The translations under genes were made by a program, and so were the position numbers. From NCBI GenBank assembly GCA_910583525.1, contig CAJTXL010000003.1:62001-126000 (forward strand): a stretch of DNA of 64,000 bases, written 5' to 3'. Positions 17,537 to 25,447 of the stretch are shown here, piece after piece. Within the stretch, counting starts at the first letter, position 1, and every line of letters starts with the position of its first letter. The notes below the pieces were generated by a model. That model was given only the letters and a program-made list of their open reading frames with translations. It made no database searches and was not told where the DNA came from. The DNA is from an uncultured Muribaculaceae bacterium. Its GTDB lineage: Bacteria > Bacteroidota > Bacteroidia > Bacteroidales > Muribaculaceae.

Positions 17537-18502
17537 ATGAAAGGAACAATAATAGCCATAAGCTCGGCTTTTATACTCTCAATAGGCGCATCTGCACAAA
17601 ACTACCAACTACCCGACCGCCACGCATCACAGCACGGAGCATTGCTCGCAAACCAAGGCAATGCCGGCATCACGGTCGAAAACACGGCAAAATATCTCGA
17701 AGAGCTCTTCAGCGAAGAAGAAGAGCCCGAATTTGACATATATACCGAAGGCTGGGACAGCCAACGGGTGAACTGCTACGCCGGCGTGGCAGTACCGCAG
17801 ACTGCGACCATCGACGTGTCTAACTTCTCGATGCCGCATCCGGGGTACATCACATCGCCCTACGGCTACCGCAGGCGCTTCCGCCGCATGCACAAAGGCG
17901 TCGACCTCAAAGTCAACATCGGCGACACCATCCGAGCCGCTTTCGACGGCCGTGTGCGCATAACAAACTTTGAACGCCGCGGCTACGGCAACTACGTTGT
18001 CGTACGCCACACCAACGACCTCGAAACCGTCTACGGCCACCTCTCTGGCTTCCTTGTAGAACCCGGCACATATGTCAAGGCCGGTCAGCCCATAGCCTTG
18101 GGCGGCAACACAGGGCGCTCCACCGGTCCGCACCTCCATTTCGAGACACGCTATATGGGCTATGCCATAAACCCCTGCGGCATTTTCGACTTTGCGAACC
18201 AGACCACACATACCGACTCCTTCACATTCGACAAGAACACATACCAGAACGCCCGCAACTATTCGCCATCAGCCAACAGCCAATATGCCAAGCAGTATCT
18301 CAAAGACAACCCCAACAAACCGTACGTAAGGGCATCCAATTATTCGGCAAAAAGCTCGTCTTCGACATACCGAGTGCGCAAAGGCGACTCGCTCAGCAAA
18401 ATAGCGTCGCGAAACGGCACCACCGTAGCAAAACTTTGCCGCCTCAACGGAATAAAGACCACAACAAAGCTGCAGGTCGGACAACGACTCAAACTACGCT
18501 GA
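17537..18502 (+). CDS. Secreted M23 metallopeptidase with LysM domain
   Basis: The 321-residue protein has a signal peptide (M-K-G-T-I-I-A-I-S-S-A to S-A-Q). The LytM/M23 catalytic domain spans about residues 100-215. Zinc ligands are visible as His119 and Asp123 (H-K-G-V-D) and the H-x-H pair at 199 and 201 (P-H-L-H-F-E). A LysM peptidoglycan-binding domain follows at about 276-321 (Y-R-V-R-K-G-D-S-L-S-K-I-A). Because all metal ligands are present it should be an active endopeptidase that cuts peptide crosslinks of the cell wall in the periplasm. A terminator at 18526 follows. Confidence 0.93.
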   Translation: MKGTIIAISSAFILSIGASAQNYQLPDRHASQHGALLANQGNAGITVENTAKYLEELFSEEEEPEFDIYTEGWDSQRVNCYAGVAVPQTATIDVSNFSMPHPGYITSPYGYRRRFRRMHKGVDLKVNIGDTIRAAFDGRVRITNFERRGYGNYVVVRHTNDLETVYGHLSGFLVEPGTYVKAGQPIALGGNTGRSTGPHLHFETRYMGYAINPCGIFDFANQTTHTDSFTFDKNTYQNARNYSPSANSQYAKQYLKDNPNKPYVRASNYSAKSSSSTYRVRKGDSLSKIASRNGTTVAKLCRLNGIKTTTKLQVGQRLKLR

Positions 18503-18525
18503 CGACAACCGAAGAAAAATATTAT

Positions 18526-18564
18526 CGCCCGACATCGCAACATATCGCCGTGTCGGGCGTTTTA
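18526..18564 (+). terminator. Intrinsic terminator after the M23 peptidase gene
   Basis: CGCCCGACA and TGTCGGGCG form a nine-base stem around a 16-base spacer, followed by TTTTA. Confidence 0.8.
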
Positions 18565-18607
18565 CTTTAACATAAAACAAACATAAAACAAAAACTAATA
18601 TAACGAC

Positions 18608-19450
18608 ATGAAGACATCTACCATTATCGCGGCAACAGCCGCCACAGCAATACTGGCTCTCGGCGCATGCTCCAAAAGCACGCCCGACAATGTGTCTGAC
18701 AGCATTTCGTTCGACAAGACCGAAGTGCAGAAATCATACCGTCTGATTGGAACAGCCGAAGACTTCGACACCGAAAACGACCTGAGCTTTGGATGTCAGG
18801 CCGACCTGCTGATACCGACATCGCTCCTCGGTCACGACACAAAAGCGCTCCGGGACTCTATATTTTCCGCCGCATTCGACACCTGCGGCAACGCTACGAC
18901 CGAGATTATTGCCGCATCGCTGCGCAAAGCGGCCACCGAAAGCGGATATGCTATCGCCGACACAATAATGCCCGACACTCTCATAAAACAGGAGCCGTCG
19001 TTCCTGAGCCGATACGACGGATTTTCGTCTACTGAGGGATATCTCGAAAGTGTAACCCCCAAGTACCTTGTGTACGCAGTTACAAACTCGATATACATGC
19101 CACGGGCAGCACACGGCATGTACACGACACGGTATATCAACTACGACCTTGTCAGCGGCCGTGTCATAACCCTTCGCGAACTATTCACTGCACAAGGCCT
19201 CACTGAACTTCCTGCCTTAATCAAAGATAAAGCCGCACAGATGGAGAGTGCAATAGGAAAAACCGAAATAACCGAGTTTCCGGCCAACGGAAACTTCTAT
19301 GTCAATAACTCGGGCGAAATCGTATTCGCCTATCAGCCATACGAAGTAGCCTCGTATGCCCAAGGCGAAGTCCAAATTCCTATCCAGGCATACATGCTGT
19401 CGGAAATCCTAAGCCCGTTCGGAAACGATTTTCTGCTCGGCAGTCATTGA
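18608..19450 (+). CDS. DUF3298 (RsiV-like) lipoprotein
   Basis: A lipoprotein signal (L-A-L-G-A-C, Cys at residue 21) heads a 280-residue product. The C-terminal ~90 residues fit the DUF3298 pattern, with Y-I-N-Y-D-L-V-S-G-R-V-I-T-L-R-E-L-F and, near the end, V-F-A-Y-Q-P-Y-E-V-A-S-Y-A-Q-G. The same domain is found in the anti-sigma factor RsiV, which binds lysozyme, but this protein has no membrane helix or anti-sigma part, so only the outer domain is shared. Function is unknown; an envelope role is likely. It stands alone between two terminators. Confidence 0.75.
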   Translation: MKTSTIIAATAATAILALGACSKSTPDNVSDSISFDKTEVQKSYRLIGTAEDFDTENDLSFGCQADLLIPTSLLGHDTKALRDSIFSAAFDTCGNATTEIIAASLRKAATESGYAIADTIMPDTLIKQEPSFLSRYDGFSSTEGYLESVTPKYLVYAVTNSIYMPRAAHGMYTTRYINYDLVSGRVITLRELFTAQGLTELPALIKDKAAQMESAIGKTEITEFPANGNFYVNNSGEIVFAYQPYEVASYAQGEVQIPIQAYMLSEILSPFGNDFLLGSH

Positions 19451-19463
19451 CAAGCACCACTTT

Positions 19464-19507
19464 ACGACGATAGGTTCAAGACGCGCGTCTTGAACCTATT
19501 GTCGTTT
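19464..19507. terminator. Bidirectional terminator between DUF3298 gene and rfbC
   Basis: ACGACGATAGGTTCAAGACG pairs almost perfectly with CGTCTTGAACCTATTGTCGT. The unit lies between convergent genes and carries a T-rich run on the plus side, so it can serve both strands. Confidence 0.8.
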
Positions 19508-19534
19508 ATGATGGGGATTCCACCAAAACAGATG

Positions 19535-20086
19535 TCAGCTGAATTTCTCGCATTCGTTCCAAGCTACGCCTGCGGCGTCTTTTGCCGACAGGAGCATGGT
19601 TTCGCGGTCAAACGGCCACGCGACACCTACCGTGGGGTCATCGAACATGAGCGTGCGTTCGGCATCGGGGCAATAGTAGTTGTCGACCTTGTAGCTGAAA
19701 CGTGCCGTGTCTGACAGCACTGCAAATCCGTGGGCGAAACCCCTTGGAATGAAGAGCTGGCGGCCGTTGTCAGATGAAAGCTCAACGCATATGTGCCGCC
19801 CGAATGTAGGCGACGAAATGCGCAGGTCGACGGCGATGTCGATTATGCACCCTTCGCTCACCCTCACGAGTTTCGCCTGCGAGGCGTCGCCGGCCTGGTA
19901 ATGCAGGCCGCGTACGACACCGCGGTGCGACAGCGATTCGTTTTCCTGCACGAAATCCACCTTGCGGCCAATGGCGCGTTCGAACTCGTCGCGCCTGAAA
20001 GTCTCGCAAAAGTATCCGCGTTTGTCGAAATGGCGCTCAGGCTCGATGAGCCATACGCCAGGAATGGCGGTAGGGGTATATTTCAT
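19535..20086 (-). CDS. rfbC: dTDP-4-dehydrorhamnose 3,5-epimerase
   Basis: The start at 20086 gives 183 residues beginning M-K-Y-T-P-T-A-I-P-G-V-W, the normal family start; a 64-residue in-frame extension upstream comes from a tandem repeat and is rejected. Conserved stretches are F-D-K-R-G-Y-F-C-E-T-F, Q-E-N-E-S-L-S-H-R-G-V-V-R-G-L-H-Y-Q, and F-I-P-R-G-F-A-H-G-F. His in R-G-L-H-Y and Tyr in K-V-D-N-Y-Y are the usual catalytic residues. It makes the third step of dTDP-L-rhamnose synthesis for surface polysaccharide. No other rml genes are in the window. Confidence 0.94.
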   Translation of the reverse strand: MKYTPTAIPGVWLIEPERHFDKRGYFCETFRRDEFERAIGRKVDFVQENESLSHRGVVRGLHYQAGDASQAKLVRVSEGCIIDIAVDLRISSPTFGRHICVELSSDNGRQLFIPRGFAHGFAVLSDTARFSYKVDNYYCPDAERTLMFDDPTVGVAWPFDRETMLLSAKDAAGVAWNECEKFS

Positions 20087-20160
20087 GCTGTCGAAATAGT
20101 GTGTATAAAACTTGCGCAAAGGTACAAAAAATACGTGATTATTTCGTAGCGTTGGCCTTG

Positions 20161-20310
20161 CCTTAAATACTCTCACTCGGCAATGGCAAAATAAATTTTG
20201 TTTTGCTCTCGACTTATTCGTATTTTTGGGCTTCGCCTTAAATACTCTCGCTCGGCAATGGCAAAATAAATTTTGCATTGCGCTCGCTTATTCGTATTTT
20301 TGCAATGTGC
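20161..20310 (+). repeat. Tandem 75-bp repeat carrying two promoters for recQ
   Basis: Two adjacent 75-base units (20161-20235, 20236-20310) begin CCTTAAATACTCTC and differ at only about ten sites. Each ends with a promoter-like pair: TTG then TATTTTTG 19-20 bases later (TATTTTTG at 20221-20228 and 20295-20302). Units with GGCAATGGCAAAATAAATTTTG are known to me as frequent promoter-region sequence in Bacteroides relatives. The second box is only a few bases before the recQ GTG. Confidence 0.7.
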
Positions 20311-22487
20311 AAGAACAACAGGCAACATATAATACGCAGCTATACAGCCGTGCCGTCGGACTGCTGACAAAGTTTTACGGCTACCGCTCGTTCCGTCCGG
20401 GGCAGTACGAAGTCATCGAAGCCGTGGCGTCGGGGCGCGACGCAGTGGTGCTGCTTCCGACCGGCGGAGGCAAGTCGCTGTGCTTCCAGATGCCGGCATT
20501 GCTCTCCGACGGTGTCGCTGTGGTGGTCTCTCCTCTGATAGCCCTTATGCAGGACCAGACACAGGCGCTTGTCGCCAACGGCATACCGGCGGCGGCAATA
20601 CACTCGAACCAGGATGAGGCCTACAACCGTTCGGCCATGGAAGCCGCCTTTGCCAGAAAACTCAAATTGCTGTACACCTCGCCCGAAAGGCTGCTGCAGG
20701 AGTTCGACTATTGGAAACGGCTCAACATAAGCCTCTTTGCCATCGACGAGGCACATTGCATATCGCAGTGGGGTCATGATTTCCGGCCCGACTACACTTC
20801 GCTCGCCAAAATCAAAGAAGAACTGCCCGAAGTCCCGGTTGTGGCTCTTACGGCCACTGCCGACAGGCTTACGCGCGACGACATAATAGCACAGCTGAAA
20901 CTGCGCGACCCCTACTGCCTGCTCGGCTCTTTCGACAGGCCCAACATATCGCTCCGCGCATATTCCAACCCCGGCATGAAGCCACGGATGAAGTTCATAG
21001 CCGAACTCGTCAAAAAATATCCGCAGGACTCGGGCATAGCCTACTGCCTGTCGCGCGACGGCGCCATGCGCACCCATCAGGCCCTTTCGGCCATGGGAGT
21101 GCGTTCGGTGTGCTACCATGCAGGCATGTCGGCAGCCGAGCGCGACCGCTCTATGCGCGCGTTCCTCAACGGCGACGCACAAGTTGTGTGCGCCACGGTG
21201 GCTTTCGGCATGGGCATAGACAAAAGCAACATCCGCTGGGTGGTGCACAACAATATGCCGGGCAACATAGAGAGCTACTATCAGGAAATAGGACGCGCCG
21301 GCCGCGACGGACTCCCGGCCGAGGCCATCCTGTTCTATTCCTACGGCGACGTAATCACACTGCGCAAGTTTGCCGAGGAGTCGGGGCGGCAGGGCGTCAA
21401 CCTCGAAAAACTCGGTCGTATGCAAGCTTATGCCGAAGCCAAAGTGTGCCGTCGCCGCATTCTGCTGAGCTATTTCAGCGAAGAGCGCGACTGCGACTGC
21501 GGCAACTGCGACATATGCCGCAATCCGCCATCGCGCTTCGACGGCACTATTCTTGCCCAAAAAGCACTCAGCGCCGTTATGCGCACCGGCGGCACCGACA
21601 TAGGCATATTCACCCTCGTAAACATACTCAGGGGTGCACGCCGTTCCGACATCGTGCGCGAGGGCTACGACCGCATCCGCACCTTCGGAGCCGGAGCCGA
21701 CTTGTCGCAACAGCAATGGAACGACTACATTTCGCAGATGGTGCAGCTCGGCGTGTTTGAAATCGCATACGACGACGGCAACCATCTACGTGTGACCGCC
21801 TACGGCATGAAGATACTGAAGGGTCAGGCAACTTTGGCACTGTCGACCTACGTTCCGCCACAGCCTGCGGCAAAAACGAAAGGCAAGGCCAAGGCCATTA
21901 TCGAGAACGTGCCTACCGACCCCGTGCAGCAGCTTTTCGAGCAGCTGAAAGCGGTGCGAACCGACCTTTCGCGCAAAGAGGGCATTCCGCCCTACCTCAT
22001 CTTCAGCGACGCCACACTCCTCGACATGGCAACTCGGCGCCCGGCCGACATCGACGGCATGCTGCAGGTCAACGGCGTAGGCGAGAAGAAAGCCGTACGC
22101 TTCGGCAAACGCTTCCTTGCCGCCGTGCGCAAGTTCGAAGGACTTGCGGCATCGTCGCCTGCCGGAACGAGCCTGAAAGAGACCCTGATACTATTCAACG
22201 CTGGCGAAAGCCTCGGCGACATCGCATCGCTCAAAGGTGTAAAAATCGGCACCATACACACGCATATAGCCCAACTTATAGAGGGCGGATTCATAAACAC
22301 TTTCGGCAGTTTCATAAGCCGTAAGGAGTACGAAACGATTGTGAACGAGCTGCAGTCAAATCCGGAAGGCGCCTACGACAGGCTGAAAGAAGATTTTTCG
22401 TCGGGCATCATATCGATAGCCCGTGCCATAGGGCGCGTCAAGGGCGTGCTGTCCTACGAAAAAAGCCCCAATTCCACCTTAGAATAA
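20307..22487 (+). CDS. recQ: ATP-dependent DNA helicase RecQ
   Basis: The chosen start is GTG 20307 (726 residues): there is no in-frame ATG before the conserved part, and TTG starts further up lie inside the promoter repeat. The order is Walker A T-G-G-G-K-S, DEAH box (D-E-A-H-C-I-S-Q-W-G-H-D-F-R), helicase motif VI Q-E-I-G-R-A-G-R-D-G, zinc-binding cysteines (C-R-R-R ... C-D-C-G-N-C-D-I-C), RQC winged helix, HRDC domain (about 545-615) and a helix-turn-helix-like C-terminus. RecQ unwinds 3'-5' and acts in recombination repair. It is followed by tsaE after 18 bases. Confidence 0.95.
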   Translation: MQEQQATYNTQLYSRAVGLLTKFYGYRSFRPGQYEVIEAVASGRDAVVLLPTGGGKSLCFQMPALLSDGVAVVVSPLIALMQDQTQALVANGIPAAAIHSNQDEAYNRSAMEAAFARKLKLLYTSPERLLQEFDYWKRLNISLFAIDEAHCISQWGHDFRPDYTSLAKIKEELPEVPVVALTATADRLTRDDIIAQLKLRDPYCLLGSFDRPNISLRAYSNPGMKPRMKFIAELVKKYPQDSGIAYCLSRDGAMRTHQALSAMGVRSVCYHAGMSAAERDRSMRAFLNGDAQVVCATVAFGMGIDKSNIRWVVHNNMPGNIESYYQEIGRAGRDGLPAEAILFYSYGDVITLRKFAEESGRQGVNLEKLGRMQAYAEAKVCRRRILLSYFSEERDCDCGNCDICRNPPSRFDGTILAQKALSAVMRTGGTDIGIFTLVNILRGARRSDIVREGYDRIRTFGAGADLSQQQWNDYISQMVQLGVFEIAYDDGNHLRVTAYGMKILKGQATLALSTYVPPQPAAKTKGKAKAIIENVPTDPVQQLFEQLKAVRTDLSRKEGIPPYLIFSDATLLDMATRRPADIDGMLQVNGVGEKKAVRFGKRFLAAVRKFEGLAASSPAGTSLKETLILFNAGESLGDIASLKGVKIGTIHTHIAQLIEGGFINTFGSFISRKEYETIVNELQSNPEGAYDRLKEDFSSGIISIARAIGRVKGVLSYEKSPNSTLE

Positions 22488-22505
22488 CCACAACACCGCA
22501 TAACG

Positions 22506-22931
22506 ATGAAAACCATAAACGTACCCAATCTCGAAGCGCTTCCGGCTGCCGCACGTGAGTTTGCAGCCATGATGGGCGACAACACCGTCTTTGCTTTCTA
22601 CGGCGACATGGGCGCCGGAAAGACCACTTTCATAAACGAACTTTGCCGCACACTCGGCGTAGACAGCGACGACACCGCATCGCCGACATTCGCCCTAATC
22701 AACGAATACCGCTCCGACACAACCGCCGAGCTTATCTACCATTTCGATTTTTACCGTATCGACGATCTCGACGAGGCCATCGACCTCGGCGTAGAAGACT
22801 ATTTCGATTCGGGTGCCGTATGCCTGCTCGAATGGCCTGAGAAAATAACTCCACTGCTGCCGTCGGACACCGTCAGCGTGCGCATACGCGTCAACGATGA
22901 TGACTCGCGTACCATCGAGGTGTCGGAATGA
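22506..22931 (+). CDS. tsaE: tRNA t6A synthesis ATPase TsaE
   Basis: At 141 residues it matches the family. The Walker A motif G-D-M-G-A-G-K-T has Lys39, and S-P-T-F-A-L-I-N-E-Y follows as the switch region, with L-L-E-W-P-E near the end. TsaE drives the TsaB-TsaD complex that puts threonylcarbamoyl on A37 of ANN-reading tRNAs. Its stop overlaps the birA start by four bases (ATGA), so the two are coupled. Confidence 0.95.
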   Translation: MKTINVPNLEALPAAAREFAAMMGDNTVFAFYGDMGAGKTTFINELCRTLGVDSDDTASPTFALINEYRSDTTAELIYHFDFYRIDDLDEAIDLGVEDYFDSGAVCLLEWPEKITPLLPSDTVSVRIRVNDDDSRTIEVSE

Positions 22932-23656
22932 GCGTAAGCATAAAAAACATCGACAGCTGCCGCTCGACCAACGCCCTGCTCGCAGATATGACCGACGCGC
23001 CGCACGCCACCGTCGTAGCCACGCGCGAACAGACCGCAGGCCGCGGACAGCGCGGCAACTGCTGGGAAGCCGAACCCGGCAAGAACCTTACGTTTTCGAT
23101 GCTGCTGCGTCCTGCGGCGATGCACGCCTCGCGACAGTTCGAGCTGTCGATGGCTGTGTCGCTCGCCGTGGCCGACGCCATCGATGCCGCGCTTCCCGAG
23201 GGCATATCCACGCAGATAAAATGGCCCAACGACATATACGTAGGCCTCGAAAAAATCTGCGGCATACTTATCGAAAACAAACTTTCCGGGTCTTACATTG
23301 AGCGCTCGATTGCCGGGATAGGAATAAATGTGAACCAAGACGTGTTCGTTTCCGACGCGCCTAACCCGACATCGGTAATACTTAAAAACGGCGGACGCAC
23401 TACCGACCTGGCCACGATGCTTGCCGACGTGGCCGACCGCATTTGGCGAGGCTTCGCGGATTATGAAGAAACCGGCGATACCGTGGCTTTGAAAGAGCGC
23501 TATATGTCGCGCCTGATGTGGACCGACGGGCTTCATCCTTTCGAAGATGCCGACGGCGCTTTCGATGCCCGTATATGCGACGTCGAGCCTGACGGCACGC
23601 TCGTGCTGTCGAACGGAAAGCGCTACGCCTTCAAAGAGGTGAGCTACCGCTTCTGA
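22928..23656 (+). CDS. birA: Biotin--[acetyl-CoA-carboxylase] ligase
   Basis: The 242-residue protein has the catalytic domain only: S-T-N-A-L near residue 15, E-Q-T-A-G-R-G-Q-R-G-N (biotinyl-AMP loop, about 37-47), K-W-P-N-D-I-Y (about 98-104) and G-I-G-I-N-V-N. It activates biotin with ATP and attaches it to the carboxyl carrier protein. There is no N-terminal DNA-binding domain, so it is a group I enzyme that does not repress transcription. The start overlaps the tsaE stop. Confidence 0.94.
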   Translation: MSVSIKNIDSCRSTNALLADMTDAPHATVVATREQTAGRGQRGNCWEAEPGKNLTFSMLLRPAAMHASRQFELSMAVSLAVADAIDAALPEGISTQIKWPNDIYVGLEKICGILIENKLSGSYIERSIAGIGINVNQDVFVSDAPNPTSVILKNGGRTTDLATMLADVADRIWRGFADYEETGDTVALKERYMSRLMWTDGLHPFEDADGAFDARICDVEPDGTLVLSNGKRYAFKEVSYRF

Positions 23657-23718
23657 AAAAAATGATACTTGCCGGACTACAATAAAATGGCTTTCAAACG
23701 AACTTTGTATCCAATTTA

Positions 23719-23750
23719 TTTGTCAAATTATTACTAATTAGTTATCTTTG
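23719..23750 (+). promoter_or_regulatory. Promoter of higBA
   Basis: TTTG (23719-23722), 20 bases, TATCTTTG (23743-23750). The first ATG of the toxin frame is only five bases after the -7 box, so the transcript would be leaderless if that ATG is used. Confidence 0.7.
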
Positions 23751-23754
23751 CGCT

Positions 23755-24120
23755 ATGAATGACGAAGGACACAAAGGCGAATATATCCGCACAGTTTACA
23801 AAACGCCTGAGTTTGATTCGTTTTATAACTCGTTGCCTATCAAAACACAAAATAAATTCGACTTTGTAATAAATGTAATTTCAACAATTTACAACGTTCC
23901 TGTCAAATTCATCAAGCATCTCGAAAATACCGACCTTTATGAAATGAGAGTTTTGGTCGGCTCAAATGAATATCGAACGGTTCTTTTTGCCATTGACCAT
24001 AGCAATGTTATTGAAGCAAAGAAAATTATCTTGCTTAACGGTTTTCTCAAAAAAGACACTAAAGACTATCGAAAACATGTCGAGAAGGCTTTAACAATCC
24101 TTGATAATTTGGAATTATGA
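23755..24120 (+). CDS. higB: HigB-like (RelE superfamily) toxin
   Basis: The 121-residue basic protein has the RelE/HigB pattern: a phage-derived Gp49-type core with F-D-S-F-Y-N-S-L, K-H-L-E-N-T-D-L-Y-E-M-R-V and an I-I-L-L-N-G-F-L-K-K-D-T-K end. Such toxins cut mRNA at the ribosome. It lies before an XRE-type antitoxin whose start overlaps its stop by four bases; toxin-first order is characteristic of HigBA. Base composition is clearly AT-richer than the flanking birA and phosphatase genes, a sign of transfer. Activity is not proven by sequence. Confidence 0.85.
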   Translation: MNDEGHKGEYIRTVYKTPEFDSFYNSLPIKTQNKFDFVINVISTIYNVPVKFIKHLENTDLYEMRVLVGSNEYRTVLFAIDHSNVIEAKKIILLNGFLKKDTKDYRKHVEKALTILDNLEL

Positions 24121-24431
24121 GACAGATAGACCCCACTAAATTAGCTACATTGGCAATTGCCAACGATACCCTCGACGAAAAATATGGTCGGTTCGGGACT
24201 TCAGAGCGCGAACAGTTCGACGAACAAGCTATCGCATGGTTTTACGGCAGTATGTTACGGGAACGCCGTAAAGAGCTTAAACTGACCCAAAAACAACTCG
24301 CTGAAAAACTTGGCCGTGAGCAAAGCTATATCGCGAGGGTTGAAAATGGTAAAGCCGACATCCAACTTTCGAGTTTCTTCCGCATAGCCGCTGTTCTCGG
24401 CATACAGTTTATACCTTCTTTCATCAACTGA
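24117..24431 (+). CDS. higA: HigA-like XRE-family antitoxin
   Basis: The 104-residue protein has a Cro/C1-type helix-turn-helix at about residues 51-95 (R-R-K-E-L-K-L-T-Q-K-Q-L-A-E-K-L-G-R-E-Q-S and then Y-I-A-R-V-E-N-G-K-A-D). The first 45 residues are likely the toxin-neutralising part. Its ATG overlaps the toxin stop (ATGA). HigA proteins normally repress their own promoter alone or with HigB; the promoter at 23719-23750 is the likely target. A 193-bp repeat begins seven bases after its stop. Confidence 0.87.
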   Translation: MRQIDPTKLATLAIANDTLDEKYGRFGTSEREQFDEQAIAWFYGSMLRERRKELKLTQKQLAEKLGREQSYIARVENGKADIQLSSFFRIAAVLGIQFIPSFIN

Positions 24432-24438
24432 TTTTTTT

Positions 24439-24631
24439 AAGTAACTCGCAAAAATTAGCTAATGCTTATTTGAGAAGGATTTTCGAGCGATTTTGGGCAT
24501 GGAGCAAAGGAGTGTAGCGAGCTACACGACTGAGCGACAGGCACAAAAGCGCCGAAAAGACGAACAAAGAAGCATTAGCCCGTAGGGTTACTTGACAAAA
24601 CTTATTATAAACTAATTTTTGTGAGTTACTT
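24439..24631 (+). repeat. 193-bp structured inverted-repeat element, copy next to higBA
   Basis: Terminal inverted repeats AAGTAACTCGCAAAAATTAG (24439-24458) and CTAATTTTTGTGAGTTACTT (24612-24631) match at 19 of 20 positions. A second stem pairs GCTAATGCTT (24458-24467) with AAGCATTAGC (24570-24579). A central hairpin GTGTAGC-GA-GCTACAC sits at 24512-24527. The first ~156 bases are identical to the copy at 52548. GTTACTT at 24587-24593 offers an alternative partner for the left end. The element stops two bases before the first ATG of the downstream phosphatase frame. Confidence 0.85.
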
Positions 24632-24633
24632 AT

Positions 24634-25152
24634 ATGAATAGAGGCAAATTGATGGAGCGGCTAAGTGCACTCAAAAGCAGGGAGAAGGTGCGAGTTCTTT
24701 TCGTGTGTTTGGGCAACATATGCCGCTCACCGGCAGCCGAAGGCGTTTTGCGCGACATTGTCGCACGGCGCGGAACCTCTTCGCGTTGGATGATAGACTC
24801 GGCCGGTACAGGCCGGTGGCACATAGGACAGCTTCCCGACAAACGCATGCGCATCCACGCCCGTCGGCGCGGCATCGAGCTGACGCATATATGCCGCCAA
24901 GTGCGCGAAGCCGATTTCGACGATTTCGACCTTATAATACCCATGGACGGCCAAAACGAGGCCGACCTAAGGGCATTGGCGCCGACATCAGAAGCCGCCG
25001 GACGCATCATACCCATGGCTGCTTTCGTCAGCAAAGCCATGCGCTTCGACTACATCCCCGACCCCTACTACGAGGGAGCCGAAGGCTTCGAACTTGTACT
25101 CGATTTGCTTGAAGACGGCTGCCAACGCCTTGCCGATGCAATAGAGGATTGA
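24634..25152 (+). CDS. Low-molecular-weight protein-tyrosine phosphatase
   Basis: The protein (172 residues from ATG 24634) has the P-loop C-L-G-N-I-C-R-S (Cys25 in C-x5-R) and the D-P-Y-Y motif carrying the general acid Asp near residue 147. A second ATG at 24652 gives 166 residues and leaves more space after the upstream repeat; the family core begins only at V-R-V-L-F-V, so either start works. These enzymes remove phosphate from tyrosine, in bacteria often to regulate capsule synthesis kinases, but no such kinase is near. It stands alone, with repeat DNA on both sides. Confidence 0.92.
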   Translation: MNRGKLMERLSALKSREKVRVLFVCLGNICRSPAAEGVLRDIVARRGTSSRWMIDSAGTGRWHIGQLPDKRMRIHARRRGIELTHICRQVREADFDDFDLIIPMDGQNEADLRALAPTSEAAGRIIPMAAFVSKAMRFDYIPDPYYEGAEGFELVLDLLEDGCQRLADAIED

Positions 25153-25173
25153 CACAAACCCCGTAGGGGTAGA

Positions 25174-25281
25174 GAGGGTGTTGCAGAACTCCAAAAAATC
25201 ACTTGTTTTTACATTCGTTAACGCGATATGAGCCTTGTAAGGCATATCGAATTTTGATAAAATGAGTTCTGCAACACCCTC
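25174..25281. repeat. 108-bp element with perfect 18-bp terminal inverted repeats
   Basis: GAGGGTGTTGCAGAACTC at 25174-25191 has its exact reverse complement at 25264-25281. The middle has a small hairpin built from GATATGAGCCTT and AAGGCATATC. No coding sequence fits. It resembles a miniature inverted-repeat element; flanking target duplications are not obvious. Confidence 0.7.
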
Positions 25282-25293
25282 AAACAAAATTAG

Positions 25294-25430
25294 CCCGTGG
25301 CAAGCGCCCCATAGGTGGCGTGCAGCCACGGGTTTATTGCATCTCTTAAAAGAGCACCCCATAAGGCGGTGCGATAATCCCGTGCCTACGCTCATATCGC
25401 GCTACGCTGTAGCACTTTGTATTGTCGGGT
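25294..25430. repeat. Inverted-repeat block related to 11998-12086
   Basis: CCCGTGGCAAGCGCCCC faces GCAGCCACGGG in 25294-25332, the same design as the CCCGGG unit at 11998 with changed stem bases. GCGATAATCCCG recurs at 25371-25382. The 21 bases at 25395-25415 are the exact reverse complement of 12060-12080, and similarity continues through a CCCGACAAT end. It lies between the phosphatase gene and trmD, which converge. Confidence 0.7.
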
Positions 25431-25447
25431 CGTGGCGAACAGCCGTT

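Noticed and set aside
20087..20278. N-terminal extension of rfbC
   Set aside because: The extra 64 residues are translated from the tandem promoter repeat and are missing from the family.
20340..21785. Long minus-strand open frame opposite recQ (481 codons)
   Set aside because: It lies fully antisense to the conserved RecQ motifs and is low-complexity in V/A/G/H, an effect of GC-rich codon use.
24439..24631. CRISPR array or phage attachment site as explanation of the 193-bp repeat
   Set aside because: Copies are single and far apart, no spacer pattern or cas genes exist in the window, and no integrase is near.
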